Below are positions 12,726 through 22,900 of a stretch of DNA of 64,000 nucleotides, in pieces. The notes under the pieces were generated by a model. It was given only the letters and a program-made list of their open reading frames with translations, was not told the origin of the DNA and ran no database searches. This DNA is from Prostheceraeus crozeri. Lineage: Eukaryota > Platyhelminthes > Polycladida > Euryleptidae. The stretch is taken from NCBI GenBank assembly GCA_907163375.1, contig CAJQUW010008003.1, positions 1 through 64,000 of the forward strand, written 5' to 3'. Numbering within the stretch: position 1 is the first letter of the stretch; each line of letters begins with the position of its first letter. The position numbers and the translations under genes were made by a program.

Positions 12726-13276
12726 TGCTCATAAAACAACTGTAGAACTTTCATTTGTAACGATGCCACTTTTCCGGTTGAGCCGTGAGCACCAATGTAT
12801 AGTCCGTTGACGTGTATTAAACCCATGTATCGTCCGCGCTTAAGATCATCACACTCCATTGTATTTCCAAGTAGATCGAATGCTTGAAAGTGATCGGACA
12901 ATTTCAAGAATAGCGTATCGAACTCGGGTAAATCCTTATAGCTACTTCCTTCCTCTAACGCCTTCCTCCAATGTGTAGGAGCACTTTCGGGCAACATAAC
13001 GCATTCCTTCGCCAAAGAGTCGATGGTTTTGAGTATCATCTGCTGCCATTTCGGAAAGGTCACTCGCATTTGTCTCATGTTGCTATATCCAGATGAAGAC
13101 ATACCATTACTGTGGAAAAATGGAACTTGAAGGTAGAAACCATCGTCACCATAGCTCAACGTTTGGAAGTAAAAGGTATTTCCAATCCCTTGAACCTTCC
13201 TTGTCGGTCGGAATTTAAAGAGATCACGTTCAAATGAGTCGCTCTCCTCTCTAACTATAAACATTTTTTGAGACAT
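12704..13276 (-). CDS. Polinton accessory protein, function unknown
   Basis: A clean 190-codon frame starting MSQKMFIVREESDSFE, with a mixed alpha/beta look (FYFQTLSYGDDGFYLQVPFF, FDLLGNTMECDDL, YMGLIHVNGLYIGAHGS). It has no signal peptide or membrane segment. It stands between ATPase and the small hydrophobic gene and is transcribed with them, so it is probably a Polinton gene. I do not recognise a fold. Confidence 0.5.
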   Translation of the reverse strand: MSQKMFIVREESDSFERDLFKFRPTRKVQGIGNTFYFQTLSYGDDGFYLQVPFFHSNGMSSSGYSNMRQMRVTFPKWQQMILKTIDSLAKECVMLPESAPTHWRKALEEGSSYKDLPEFDTLFLKLSDHFQAFDLLGNTMECDDLKRGRYMGLIHVNGLYIGAHGSTGKVASLQMKVLQLFYEQCRLISV

Positions 13277-13407
13277 AATTCAATGTTGTACTTATTCGGA
13301 GCTTTTCAACCGTCAGCGATGAATGATAGCTTGAAAGTGATTAAAGAGTACAAGCGCGTCTCTCTTATATACATACGATGATGACGTGTCAATCCATGAT
13401 TCGTCGT

Positions 13408-13773
13408 CTATAGCAACACTGCGGCACCTGCTACAACTTTCCCTAGTGGACTGTTGAGTACATTGTAAATGCTGTTTCCAATATCATTCAACATATTCAA
13501 AAACCCACCACCTCCACGCTGAACTAAGTTCCGCCTTTTCATATCACTGCTTCTTGGATTTGAAAATTTTCTAATGCTGTTTAGAGAATCAGTACTCAAT
13601 AAAGGCTTGTATATTGGGAGGCATTTGTGTATTGCAAAAGCCAAATCACGGATGAAATCATCACTTGAGTTTTGAATTAATTTGCACTTAACTTTATTGT
13701 TTCGCATGCTGTTTAACTTTCGCAGCGCCTTCTTAAACTGACTTGAAATCAGCTTTGTAACCAATAACATCAT
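13408..13773 (-). CDS. Small Polinton protein with glycine-rich and hydrophobic C-terminus
   Basis: About 121 codons. The N-terminal half is basic; the C-terminus has RRNLVQRGGGGFLNML followed by IYNVLNSPLGKVVAGAAVLL, a hydrophobic stretch at the very end. Short proteins of this shape accompany the particle genes of Polintons and adenoviruses. The start may be at an internal ATG. Confidence 0.45.
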   Translation of the reverse strand: MMLLVTKLISSQFKKALRKLNSMRNNKVKCKLIQNSSDDFIRDLAFAIHKCLPIYKPLLSTDSLNSIRKFSNPRSSDMKRRNLVQRGGGGFLNMLNDIGNSIYNVLNSPLGKVVAGAAVLL

Positions 13774-13962
13774 TTGCAGAGTAGAAAATCTTGCTAGTAA
13801 ACAGATTGTCTTTGTGAATAATTGAAACAGGAATGATCGTGGTAAATGGCATGTTTATTAATGTCTACAATCCTCAACAAGTATGGTTGTAATAGAAGTG
13901 TGATAACCTTATATACAAAAGCTGCACAATAGCAACCAATCACAGACACGCATGATGACTCA

Positions 13963-14466
13963 TCATGAACGATATACAGTGACTGTTGAAATTATTTCTT
14001 CATCACAAAGGGGACAAAATGTAGTTTCCAAGGGTATATAGCATGTAGAACACATGACAAAATGAGAACATGGTAAGAAGAGAAGGGATTTTTCCCGTTC
14101 AAAACACCTAATGCAGTTCCGTTCACATAATAGTTTAAACGTCTCTGTTTCTAATTTCTTTCTGAAGTCACTTTCATCGATAGAACATTTCGATAAATCA
14201 ATTGAAGGTTTCACTTTTTTTATCTCCGTTTCAGAAAGTTCTAATTTCATCCTCCTAATTTCACTGTCTTTATGATGTAGCATTGAGAAATCTTCTATCC
14301 AACTACGATCCAAATTAGCATTCATGGTATGCTCATCCAGATCCATTAGTCGTTCAACTAAATCGCCAGCTTTTATATTTTCATTTAGATTTGTAACAGT
14401 TTCTATGGCCTTTAGCGAATAACCAAGGTCTCTTGCAACAATCCATGAAATTGGGAATCTAACCAT
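13963..14466 (-). CDS. RING-finger protein of IAP type, in the Polinton
   Basis: A 167-codon frame with a C-terminal C3HC4 RING (residues about 117-157: CERNCIRCFEREK, LFLPCSHFVMCSTCY, CPLCDEEI). The spacing Cys-x2-Cys, Cys-x-His-x3-Cys-x2-Cys, Cys-x2-Cys is that of IAP-type ubiquitin ligases, and LFLPCSHFVMC resembles the LFLPCGH of that group. The N-terminal half has a helical region (AIETVTNLNENIKAGDLVERL) that could be a UBA-like or coiled-coil segment. No BIR repeat is present. It lies first in the gene order of the Polinton; such cargo genes are known there. A ubiquitin-ligase role is family inference. Confidence 0.75.
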   Translation of the reverse strand: MVRFPISWIVARDLGYSLKAIETVTNLNENIKAGDLVERLMDLDEHTMNANLDRSWIEDFSMLHHKDSEIRRMKLELSETEIKKVKPSIDLSKCSIDESDFRKKLETETFKLLCERNCIRCFEREKSLLFLPCSHFVMCSTCYIPLETTFCPLCDEEIISTVTVYRS

Positions 14467-14579
14467 GAAGCAACTGCCACGTATTTATAACTTAACCTAG
14501 TTATGAAAATAAATAAAATTGTCATCATAGTCACAATGGCCACAATTGTCGCATTTGAGCAAGCAGTCTCAAAACAAAC

Positions 14580-14900
14580 AACTATCTATTCAAGTTCCGA
14601 AATAAATGTTCGCATCCCTGTTTTAATTCACTCACTTTAATTCAAAATCGGAACAGGCTGTTACAACCCCAGTACACAATTGATTGTACCGAACCTCGAA
14701 ACATGAACTCAAATTCAAATCCCAATCGGAACGCGGTTCCTATTCACATGATTGGAACGCGGTTCGAATTCAAATGTTCATATTTACATGTTTGGAACGC
14801 CATGTTCGCATCCTCGTTTTAATCCTCACTTTTTGCGTTCACATTATTAACTACTATTGTGTTTGTTACCACAGAACTTGCATGAAAGATTCGGATCATG
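14580..14900. repeat. Region of short direct repeats right of the Polinton genes
   Basis: Words such as TTGGAACGCGGTTC (twice), TGTTCGCATCC (twice) and TTTTAATYCTCACTTT (twice) recur here. They could belong to the terminal repeat of the Polinton, which cannot be checked since the other end is outside the window. Confidence 0.4.
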
Positions 14901-14989
14901 AGTAGCAGAATTGGATTGTTTCTCAAACTTCTTTGGAACATCATGGACTTGCCTAGGCCTATTGGGCTTATATGGCTTTCTTTTACTCA

Positions 14990-15570
14990 TATCGACACGG
15001 TTGACCTGTAGTGGACGTAAAACTGCTTGACAGCTTGCAACCTCCTCGGACGCTGCAGCTATATACCAACCGCCTTGTCAAAAGTCAGTCTCTCTTCGAG
15101 TAACAACTTCCTCAAAACAGCTTCGTCACTCAGACCCATCACGAATCTGTCCCTAAGCATGGAATCCAGCTACTTACCAAAATTGCAAGTTTCAGCTGCT
15201 TTCCTAAGCTTGTTAACGTAAGTAGCAACACTATCACGATCCTGTCTGATCAAATGGAACTTATACCGCTCCGCTACCTCTATCGTCTTCGGACGTAAAT
15301 GCGATTCAATAGAATTCTATACATCAACATATTTCCGGGCTGAAGGCAAAATTGGAGCCAACAGTGTCTTAATCTCAGAATACGCGTCCTTCCCTACAAC
15401 AATCAAGAATAAGTCAGTCATCTTCGACGTGCATGGGCTCTTTCGCAGTAATTTCATTGTCTTCAACGCCTTTCGCTCTTGCCAAAGCCTCAAATCTCTC
15501 TTGCCAGTCGTTGGTTGCTTCGCGCTGCCATGGCATTGGCTCAATTCTGAATTCCATATTGATATATCAC
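14990..15570 (-). pseudogene. Ty3/gypsy gag relic
   Basis: Minus-strand pieces resemble the gag of gypsy elements common in invertebrates: WQERFEALARAKGVED-like start, FLIVVGKDAYSEIKTLLAPI, VAERYKFHLIRQDRDSVATY and LRDRFVMGLSDEAVLRKLLL. No pol or LTR was found next to it. A broken fragment with several breaks; old. Confidence 0.7.
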
Positions 15571-15929
15571 TGAAGTTTCTTCTCAATTCGTGAAAGAACA
15601 GTCAATTCGTCGCCATATGTGCTATATGTATGGACGAGGTGAAAACGAGCGTTGTCACGAGGATGCGTATTTATATGTTGTGAAACATGCACATCAAAAT
15701 CACTTTCAGTTGTGATCAATTTATCATAGCATATATAAACAAATATCAAATACATCACAGAAAGAAATCTAATTTTTTAATTCCACCTTTCGTTTGGATG
15801 TGTGGCTTTTCATATAAATTGATGTAATCTTATCTGAATATTTATAGAAGGTACAGTGATGTTTTGACATTATCGTTGTTTTGTAATGGCTGTGTAAGGT
15901 GTTGGGTAAGCTCAACTACAAATGCATAG

Positions 15930-16385
15930 CCTAGTGGGATGCAGGGCATTATCGACAAAACCTAATGGGAAACTATACTATACTTAATAGTGGGAATCCG
16001 TATAAAACCGAGCCAAATTAGTAGGAAACTGGATTAAACCGAACAAACCTAGTAGGAAAACCAGCGAAACTGGAATGAGCCTAATGGGATACTAGATAAG
16101 ACCTAACAAACCTAATAGGAAAACCAACGAAGCTGGAATAAACCTAATGGGATACTGGATTAAACCGAACAAACCTAGTAGGAAAACCAGCGAAACTGGA
16201 ATAAGCCTAATGGGATACTAGATAAGACCTAACAAACCTAATAGGAAAACCAACGAAGCTGGAATAAACCTAATGGGATACTGGATTAAACCTAACAAAC
16301 CTAGTAGGAAAACCAGCGAAACTGGAATAAACCTGATGGGAGACCAATTTATACAGAATAAACCTATTGGGTACTTAGCAGGTTT
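15930..16385. repeat. Minisatellite, 63 bp unit
   Basis: The phrase CCTAATGGGATACT recurs at 16080, 16143, 16206 and 16269, with CCTGATGGGAGACC at 16332, a fixed 63 bp step. Odd and even units differ (CTGGATTAAACC versus CTAGATAAGACC; ACCAGCGAAACTGG versus ACCAACGAAGCTGG), so the real repeat is a 126 bp dimer. Older units extend to about 15930. The period is a multiple of three, but stops occur, and no gene is evident. Confidence 0.9.
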
Positions 16386-16439
16386 TGATGTCTGAATTAC
16401 TGGGTCGACTTAATAAGTTTGTTCGGTTATTTTTTCTCG

Positions 16440-16580
16440 GGTGCTACGTCTCGCTACCTTGTATTTGCTACCGAAGAAAATGCTACGTAGCTGCTACGTT
16501 GCAGTTGCGTAGCACTGACACGCTACCTACTGCAACCAATGCTACCATCTGCTACGTAGGTCCTACGTAGCATTGTTGGC
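16440..16580. repeat. GCTACGTAG-rich block
   Basis: About ten copies of GCTACGT/GCTACC-type words with palindromic GCTACGTAGC or CTACGTAG, ending in CATTGTTGGCCGGG. It lies between the minisatellite and the truncated left side of the outer hAT-like copy. Possibly the end of another element. Confidence 0.6.
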
Positions 16581-17105
16581 CGGGTTATTATATCGTTTAA
16601 AAAGACTATGTAATATTCAAAGTACGAAAACTTCGCTATCATCTCTGTATGTTAACTTTTGGTACCAACTGCACCTTTTCCATGTCTATTTCAGATCTTT
16701 CCAAATGAATTTCAGACATTAGATGGATTTCACATTCGCTAGTTGAATTTCAGATGTCAATTTCGAAAAGATCTTTAATTCAACTGGAGATCTCCAACTC
16801 ATCTAGATCTGAAATTCATTTGGGCAGATCTGAAATCGATTTGGAACTATCTGAACCATCTGAGCTATAAGAAATGGAGAATGTGTATCCTCAACAAAGA
16901 TATCGGACAATGCGCCAGAAGTTTGAAGCTATCATGGATATTCTTTTACTCATCACAGATATCTTTAGTTTCCAAATATCTCACGAGTTTACAGTCTTAA
17001 TATCTTCCAATTTGGTCGTGGGATGCTGCGCGAACTGTGTGCTTATAGAATCTACACGGATACTTCACATGTTCATGAACACATGGAGAATCACTTATGA
17101 TCAAT

Positions 17106-18351
17106 TAGTGATGAAAATTTTCCGGAAAATTTTGAATCAAAATTTTCCGTGGAAAATTATGGAAAAAATTGGAAAATTACGGAAAATTTTGAATGATTTG
17201 ATTTTTTGATAGCCCCTATAATTTGAGCGCTTCCACTGCCGATAGGCAGCTACGTTCCAATAAATTGGGTCTGAAGCAGTTGATTTCATCATTATTTCGA
17301 TTAAAGCGATCGTAGCAATGCGAGTTCCGTCCGCGGATTTTGAACATTCTTTTGCCACCAAAGGCTTGTGCTAATTTGTTAGCATTTTTAATTGTTACAC
17401 AAACACCGTTTGGGATAACGTGAATCTTGCTTTTCAATAGGGGTATAATTTCATGAAATGTGAAAGATCTGGAGCAAAAATAATATATTTCATCTGGGAG
17501 TTTGCTAATTGTTTGCTTGAAAGTTAAGGTTTATTATGCAACACATTTGATGCAGCGGTGATCACAGCAGTGATACAAATTCTCCATGTGTTGACGTGAT
17601 TTTTTTCCTTTACTAAAAGGGTATAATTTCATGCAATGTGAAAGATCTGGAGCAAAAATAATGCACTTTATTTGGGAGATTGTTTGTAGCTTGAAAATTA
17701 AGCTTTATTATGCAACAGCCTTGATTATATTGATACAAATTCTCCATGTGTTTATAAGCATGTGAAGCATATACACAGTCCATCACATTATACATGAGCG
17801 ACCATATTGGAAGATATATAAAGACTAAACTCGTGAGATACTTGGAAACTAAAGATACCTGTGATGATCATAGAAGAATATCTATGACAGTTTCTAACTT
17901 CTGGCATATTGTCCGAACGTCGCTGAGGACAAACTACACATCTTCCATAGCTCAGATGGTTCAGATAGTTCCAAATCGATTTCAGATCTACCCAAATGAA
18001 TTTCAGACATTTCCAGATGAATTGGAGATTCTCCAGTTGAATTTAAGATCCTTTCAAAGTTGGGTTTCTGACAGATATCTGAAATTCAATTAGAGAAATC
18101 TGAAATCCATTTAATGTCTGAAATTCATTTGGGATGACCTGAAATAGACATGGAAAGGGTGAAGTTGGTTCCAAAAGGTAACATGCAGGGATGATAGAGA
18201 AGTTTTCGGTCTTTGAATATTACAGTCTTTACAAACAACTATAACAGGTCTCCAAAACGAAGGCAAAATCGGCAATCACCAAAAAATAAATTTCAAAACT
18301 TTCCATTGGAAAATTTTGAAAAAATTGGAAAATTTTCCATTTGCATCACTA
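17106..18351 (-). mobile_element. Inner hAT-like element (1246 bp) with 8 bp duplication TGATCAAT
   Basis: It starts TAGTGATG and ends CATCACTA; after a 7 base gap both ends continue with AAAATTTTCC. The 8 bases TGATCAAT stand at 17098-17105 and again at 18352-18359, as expected for hAT insertion. The interior holds a tandem duplication (about 17443-17598 and 17625-17755, phrase GTGAAAGATCTGGAGCAAAA) and a region rich in TTCAGATCT/AGATCTGAA words (17940-18170). It is an inverted relative of the flanking DNA. No transposase is encoded. Confidence 0.88.
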
Positions 18352-18451
18352 TGATCAATGCTGTATAATAAAGCTTTATAACTTTGAAGCTAACAATTAG
18401 CAAACTCCCAAAATAAAGTGCATTATTTTTGCTCCAGATCTTTCACATTGC

Positions 18452-18694
18452 ATGAAATTATACCCCTATTGTAAAGCAAAGATTCACGTTATCCCAAACG
18501 GTGTATGTGTGATAATCAAAAATGCTAACAATTATAGTACAAACCCACTGTTCGCAAAGGAATATGTTCAAAAATCCGGGGACGGAAATCGTATTGCTAC
18601 GATTGCCTTAATCGAAATAATGATGAAATCAAGAGTTTTAGACCCAATTTATTGGTGCGCAGCTGCCCTTGCAGTTGAAGCGCTGAAATTATAG
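18452..18694 (+). CDS. Short ORF shared by both hAT-like copies
   Basis: 80 codons, MKLYPYCKAKIHVIPNGVCV to AVEALKL and a stop. The inner copy encodes a clear relative on the minus strand (17137-17437), with the same KIHVIPNGVCV, RIATIALIEIMMKS, DPIYW and AVEALKL phrases and the same stop position, but split over two frames. I recognise no known domain. It may be a remnant of the transposase of the autonomous parent or of captured host sequence. Confidence 0.4.
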   Translation: MKLYPYCKAKIHVIPNGVCVIIKNANNYSTNPLFAKEYVQKSGDGNRIATIALIEIMMKSRVLDPIYWCAAALAVEALKL

Positions 18695-18780
18695 GGCCTA
18701 TCAAAAAAATCAAAATTTTCCGTTATTTTCCACGAAAAATTTTGATTCAAAATTTTCCGGAAAATTTTCATCACTATACT

Positions 18781-18872
18781 TGAGACGACTCGCTCACGGA
18801 CATTTTACGCCAGCTGAGATGTGCTTTTTGTGACGAGCTGAACTGTCTTCAATCGTGATAAGTCGTCGTCTC
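18781..18872. repeat. Short inverted repeat TTGAGACGACT
   Basis: TTGAGACGACT at about 18780 pairs with AGTCGTCGTCTCAA ending near 18873. It may be a small hairpin element; no coding content. Confidence 0.5.
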
Positions 18873-19201
18873 AATGCTGCAAGGATTTAGTCTCACAGAT
18901 TCTATAAAGATAAGTACCTATGCATAAAAATGTATGAAGGGCCGACCTTTATCTTATTCGTTTCTTAAAACTCTGCATTCTACAGAATGTAAATTCCATT
19001 TAAAAATATACATTACAACTAAACTTTTCGGTATTGAAGTCAATCGAATGCATGAAAATGAGAGACTGCAAGCTAGAAATAAGAGAAATTCTATTAATTA
19101 GTATGTATAATTCCTTTCGTGATCCATCACGACCATCATGCTGCTAAAAATATTTGTAAAAGTAGTCAAAATACGGAATATCGTGCCAGATAATTCAACT
19201 C

Positions 19202-19262
19202 CCGACAAAGACAATCCGCGGACTTCCGTCGGAAATCCGCGGATTGTCTTTGTTTGTCGGGC
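19202..19262. repeat. 60 bp hairpin with CCGCGG cores
   Basis: CCCGACAAAGACAATCCGCG is followed after a short loop by its inverse, ending TTGTCGGG. Next to it are two direct copies of a TGTCACTTARSTGACACTTTGC unit (about 19263-19307). The C+G-rich stem stands out from its surroundings and may be the end of an unidentified element. Confidence 0.65.
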
Positions 19263-19611
19263 TGTCACTTAACTGACACTTTGCTGTCACTTAGGTGACA
19301 CTTTGCTAGCAAATGGTCAGACAAATGACTGTACATTAACTGACACCAGTCAACTAGTGCGTGGACTATATGATTTCCGTCACACAAGAGTGTGTAAGAG
19401 CCTAGATGACCCAAATGATCAGTGACAGATGAAAATATTCAAAGTTCCCTGGCTTATCAATGGCTTCATTGGCTTTTCACTGGTTGTGCCAATGATAGGC
19501 CAATAACTGGTAAATACTTGGGTATTAATGACCCATTCATGCCAGCTATTAGCCGTTCATTGAATTCTAGGGAATGACTGGGAATGCCCGGCATTTTGAC
19601 TGGGTAAGACG

Positions 19612-19943
19612 ATAGAATATCTCGGAAAACGATCACGTGAACGCTTGCTAAGTAAATAACATCAGAATTATAACTCTAAACAACTTGGCAGCTCTAAATT
19701 TCGTTTAGATGAAAAGAAAATGAACAAAAGTATCATTTTTTGAATGGGGTAGAAAACCCCCCGTAAAATGACTCCTAAATCATAAACCATGTGGAATACA
19801 AATCCAATTTTTCTACTGAAAAAATATTATGATTATCCAAGAAAAGTCATGACATTTCAGTAATCGGACTAAAGTATAACAGAAGTTGTGTGTATTTAAA
19901 TATCACTTGGGGGTGGAAAACACCCCGCAACGCCGTTGAACAG
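19612..19943 (-). mobile_element. Detached end of the piggyBac 2 family
   Basis: This stretch is the reverse complement of the first 330 bp of the piggyBac at 35748-38802: it shares the terminal repeat (CAACGCCGTTGAAC, degenerate), the GGGGTGGAAAACACCCC motif, the ATATTATGATTATCCAAGAA stretch and GATCACGTGAACGC. TTAA follows at 19944-19947. There is no transposase or second end, so it is a one-sided remnant in the opposite orientation. Confidence 0.88.
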
Positions 19944-19949
19944 TTAAAC

Positions 19950-22900
19950 TGGAATTTTATCATTAGATTGCGTGGTGCCAGTCTCTATTGTAAAAGGCCT
20001 TTCTGTCCGCTCTAGTTTCCCTATTAAACCTCTTTGGCTGAAGGCCTCGCAGGTACGGAGAAGACCCCACTGATTGGAATAATTGCTTATGAACCAAAAA
20101 CAATTAATTCGAAATTTTAAGGCATGTCCTATTTAGATAAGCTTAATTATGCAATAATGATAAGTCATTTCACGACAATGAAGATGCATAGCTGAGGAAT
20201 TTTCCGTTTACAAGCCGTGTCAAGTTTCAATGATAGATCTTCTATAATTAAAGACACTCATCACTTCATTGTATTCTTAAACTAAATTTTTTGAGATCGA
20301 TGCCCATTCCGTTGAAATAACTAAAAAAGTTCATTACCTCATATGATGGAAAAGACAATGTAACAACAAAAAAGGTTCATTTCCAATCATCACAAAAATT
20401 ACACAATGTACATGTGAAAGATGAGAAAATATATGAGGAAAGCATCCACTGATGCCGCACACTTCACAGCCCAAATTGTATTCAACTCTCAATTGAAAAA
20501 ATATATCAGCAATTTCGTACATGAATAAGCTTTCACTTTACCTGATAATGAGAGGCACTCGAGAAAATACTTATCTGAAATCCAAACATTCATCTCTGTA
20601 CATCACTGGAGAACTGACGTGATCGATGACCAGTTGATAATGATAGTGACCTTACTATGTCATAAAAAATGCTAGCTTGCATTTCTCGCAGAGGTGGGCA
20701 CACTCAGTGTTCCGGACTATATTCATAATTGAAAACAGATGATTTATTCTATTACATCGAATGACTCGTCGAATCACTTACAAAATCTGATCAGGCATCT
20801 GATCAAAATCTGCAGGTATAATCTGCTGATCATGTTACTTGTTTGATTGACCACAAATAGCAGAAAAGGACGTGAGGTACGAGTAGAAGAGTCTCTTCAG
20901 AAGCCATAGCAACAGGAAGCATTAAAGCATAACCTATTTTATTAATTGCAATGGTTTCCTGGCTTGTCCCATAAAGTATCGAGAACACTTGAAATAGCTA
21001 TAACTTCATTTTATTAGGAATAACAGTATCTACAAGTCAGTCAGCAATTCAGTTGCTACCAAACCTGAGTAAATCGGTCTGCAGTTAGTTAAACCTGAAA
21101 TTAATGACAAATTGCAGGTAAGGCAACATATCTTTCAAATGTGGCTTTTTAACGTCCAATTCAGTACTATTTCGGAAAAACAAATTTACATAATATTACA
21201 TACTGTATTTCCAAATCCGGCCGGATTTAAAATTTTCAAATCCGGTGCACACCTAATATTTATCCACTATCGCCTGATTTTTAGGCGTCATTCTAAATCT
21301 TAGAAGTGGATAATAGTACACTAGAATGGAAATTTGATATCTTGCCAATGTATACAATGATGGCACATGGAAAAATCTATGGTTTGTAGATCGGATTCGA
21401 TCTAAAACATTGTATCATAGTGAAACTTTTTTCCAAGTTGGTTGTGGAAGTTGTTGACACCTAATTACAGGATTTTCATGAAGAGAATTGCAAGTGAGAT
21501 GGCGGCATTGTTTCATGTGAAGTAGTATACTATTCCATGGATTAATATAGTGTCTATTTGTAGCGGTCACTGACAACTATTTTCCAATATTTCAATATTA
21601 CAATGCGAATTAAAAATTGGTTCACAAAGTCAGAATTGAAAGTGGTCGGTGTGCTGCTTGTAAGAACATCTGAAGTATTCACAGATAGAAAGTCTAATTA
21701 TTGGATAATTTCTTCTTCAAGCGGCTAAGAAGCCCTGCGCTTTTCTGGAATAAACACATTGAAAGTTTCTTTACCGACAATCATTTCTCAAATAAATGAA
21801 ATGTCGCTGGAACATTTCAATTAATCATTGAATGACACATGTGATATTTTGGAAACTGATATTCGAATGCATGTAGAGATTTTGAAAATTATTCAAATTT
21901 AGTGAACAGGGGAACCCTTTAAAGTAAAATGAATACTCTCAGATTTCAAGCTGGAGTAATGCATGTTCTGTAAATCGATATTACAAGTTGCATAAGAGTC
22001 TGATTATACTATTGATAGATTATCGGAGCGATATTTCAAAATGATGAACGTACAGAACGTTTAAAAGGATTTCCTTCTTTGTCATCCTGTCGGCGCAGCA
22101 TTTTGTAAATTCACTATTGCTTCTGAGTACATGGTCTTTGGACAAGGGCCAACAATCCAGATCGAGAATTGACCTGATAAATATAAATGCCAATCAAAAA
22201 ACATGGAAGCCAGATCGCACAAGCTGCATTTTGCCCCAACTAAGTTCCCCCGGCGTGTGCCGTAATTTTCATGCAATTTCCATTATAGGACTTTCTATGA
22301 TATTGTTAATTTCTATGTTCTAAATAGTACCATACGATTTCTTTATCGCCGTGCATTCTAAAAACTGAGATATCTCGTTCATATTTTACCTGCAAGTGGT
22401 CTGTGGATGCCCAACGAAAAAATTGTGTATAGTTTTGTTAAACATCAAATCATCAGTTCTAACGTAAATTCAACAAAGATATCATTGTCCAGTCAACGTG
22501 TCCAATATGTCTAACGTGTCCGCCCGAAGAAGAGCCAGTCTTCTCTGATTATATAGCATGAGACATAGGTGGGAGAATTCGGATAGTCATGGATATCTAC
22601 AGTATGTCGAGCACGCATTTTACTCGAAGAGATCAATGGATTAGAATTCAAATTAATCTGTTGATTATCCGATTGTTTTAGTACTTGATGTGATCGTTGC
22701 GCATGTTTGATGTCGTACGGGAATCGTATTACATAATATGATCATTTCAATCAACACAGATATAACGCATTATATATGTTAAACTATAGCTAACAGGCAC
22801 TTTTTGTCATATTCTCGCCAATTGCATGCAGTCACTGCAGGCACCCCTCTTGTCGGTTATGACGACGAGATGACGGTCACAGTATCTGTCTTCAACTGGT

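Larger units (their letters stand above)
1..14500 (-). mobile_element. Polinton (Maverick) fossil, broken, left end outside the window
   Basis: A self-synthesising DNA transposon of virus-like type. Parts in transcription order: RING gene (14466-13963), small hydrophobic protein (13773-13408), two accessory genes (13276-12531), packaging ATPase (parts within 12422-6545), conserved basic protein (6503-5856), integrase with chromodomain (parts within 5821-2000) and a structural-type gene (1986 to the window edge). All face the same way. The family polymerase, protease and major capsid genes are not seen and would lie to the left, if kept. It is a broken fossil, with at least four later insertions and roughly half a dozen or more further breaks; several genes still read through, so it is probably of middle age. 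The right end is not clearly defined; it lies between about 14470 and 14900. Confidence 0.85.
16584..18776 (+). mobile_element. Outer non-autonomous hAT-like copy, truncated left, interrupted by its own family
   Basis: Pieces 16584-17105 and 18352-18776 together match, in order, the reverse complement of the element inserted between them (17106-18351). The right end reads TAGTGATGAAAATTTTCCGG on the minus strand, the same as one end of the inner copy. The left end lacks roughly the first 95 bp and abuts the GCTACGTAG block. The right segment contains the short ORF 18452-18694. Confidence 0.8.

Noticed and set aside
15930-16385. Regularly spaced repeats suggesting a CRISPR-like array
   Set aside because: The whole 63 bp unit repeats, with no unique spacers, and the window is eukaryotic; it is a minisatellite.
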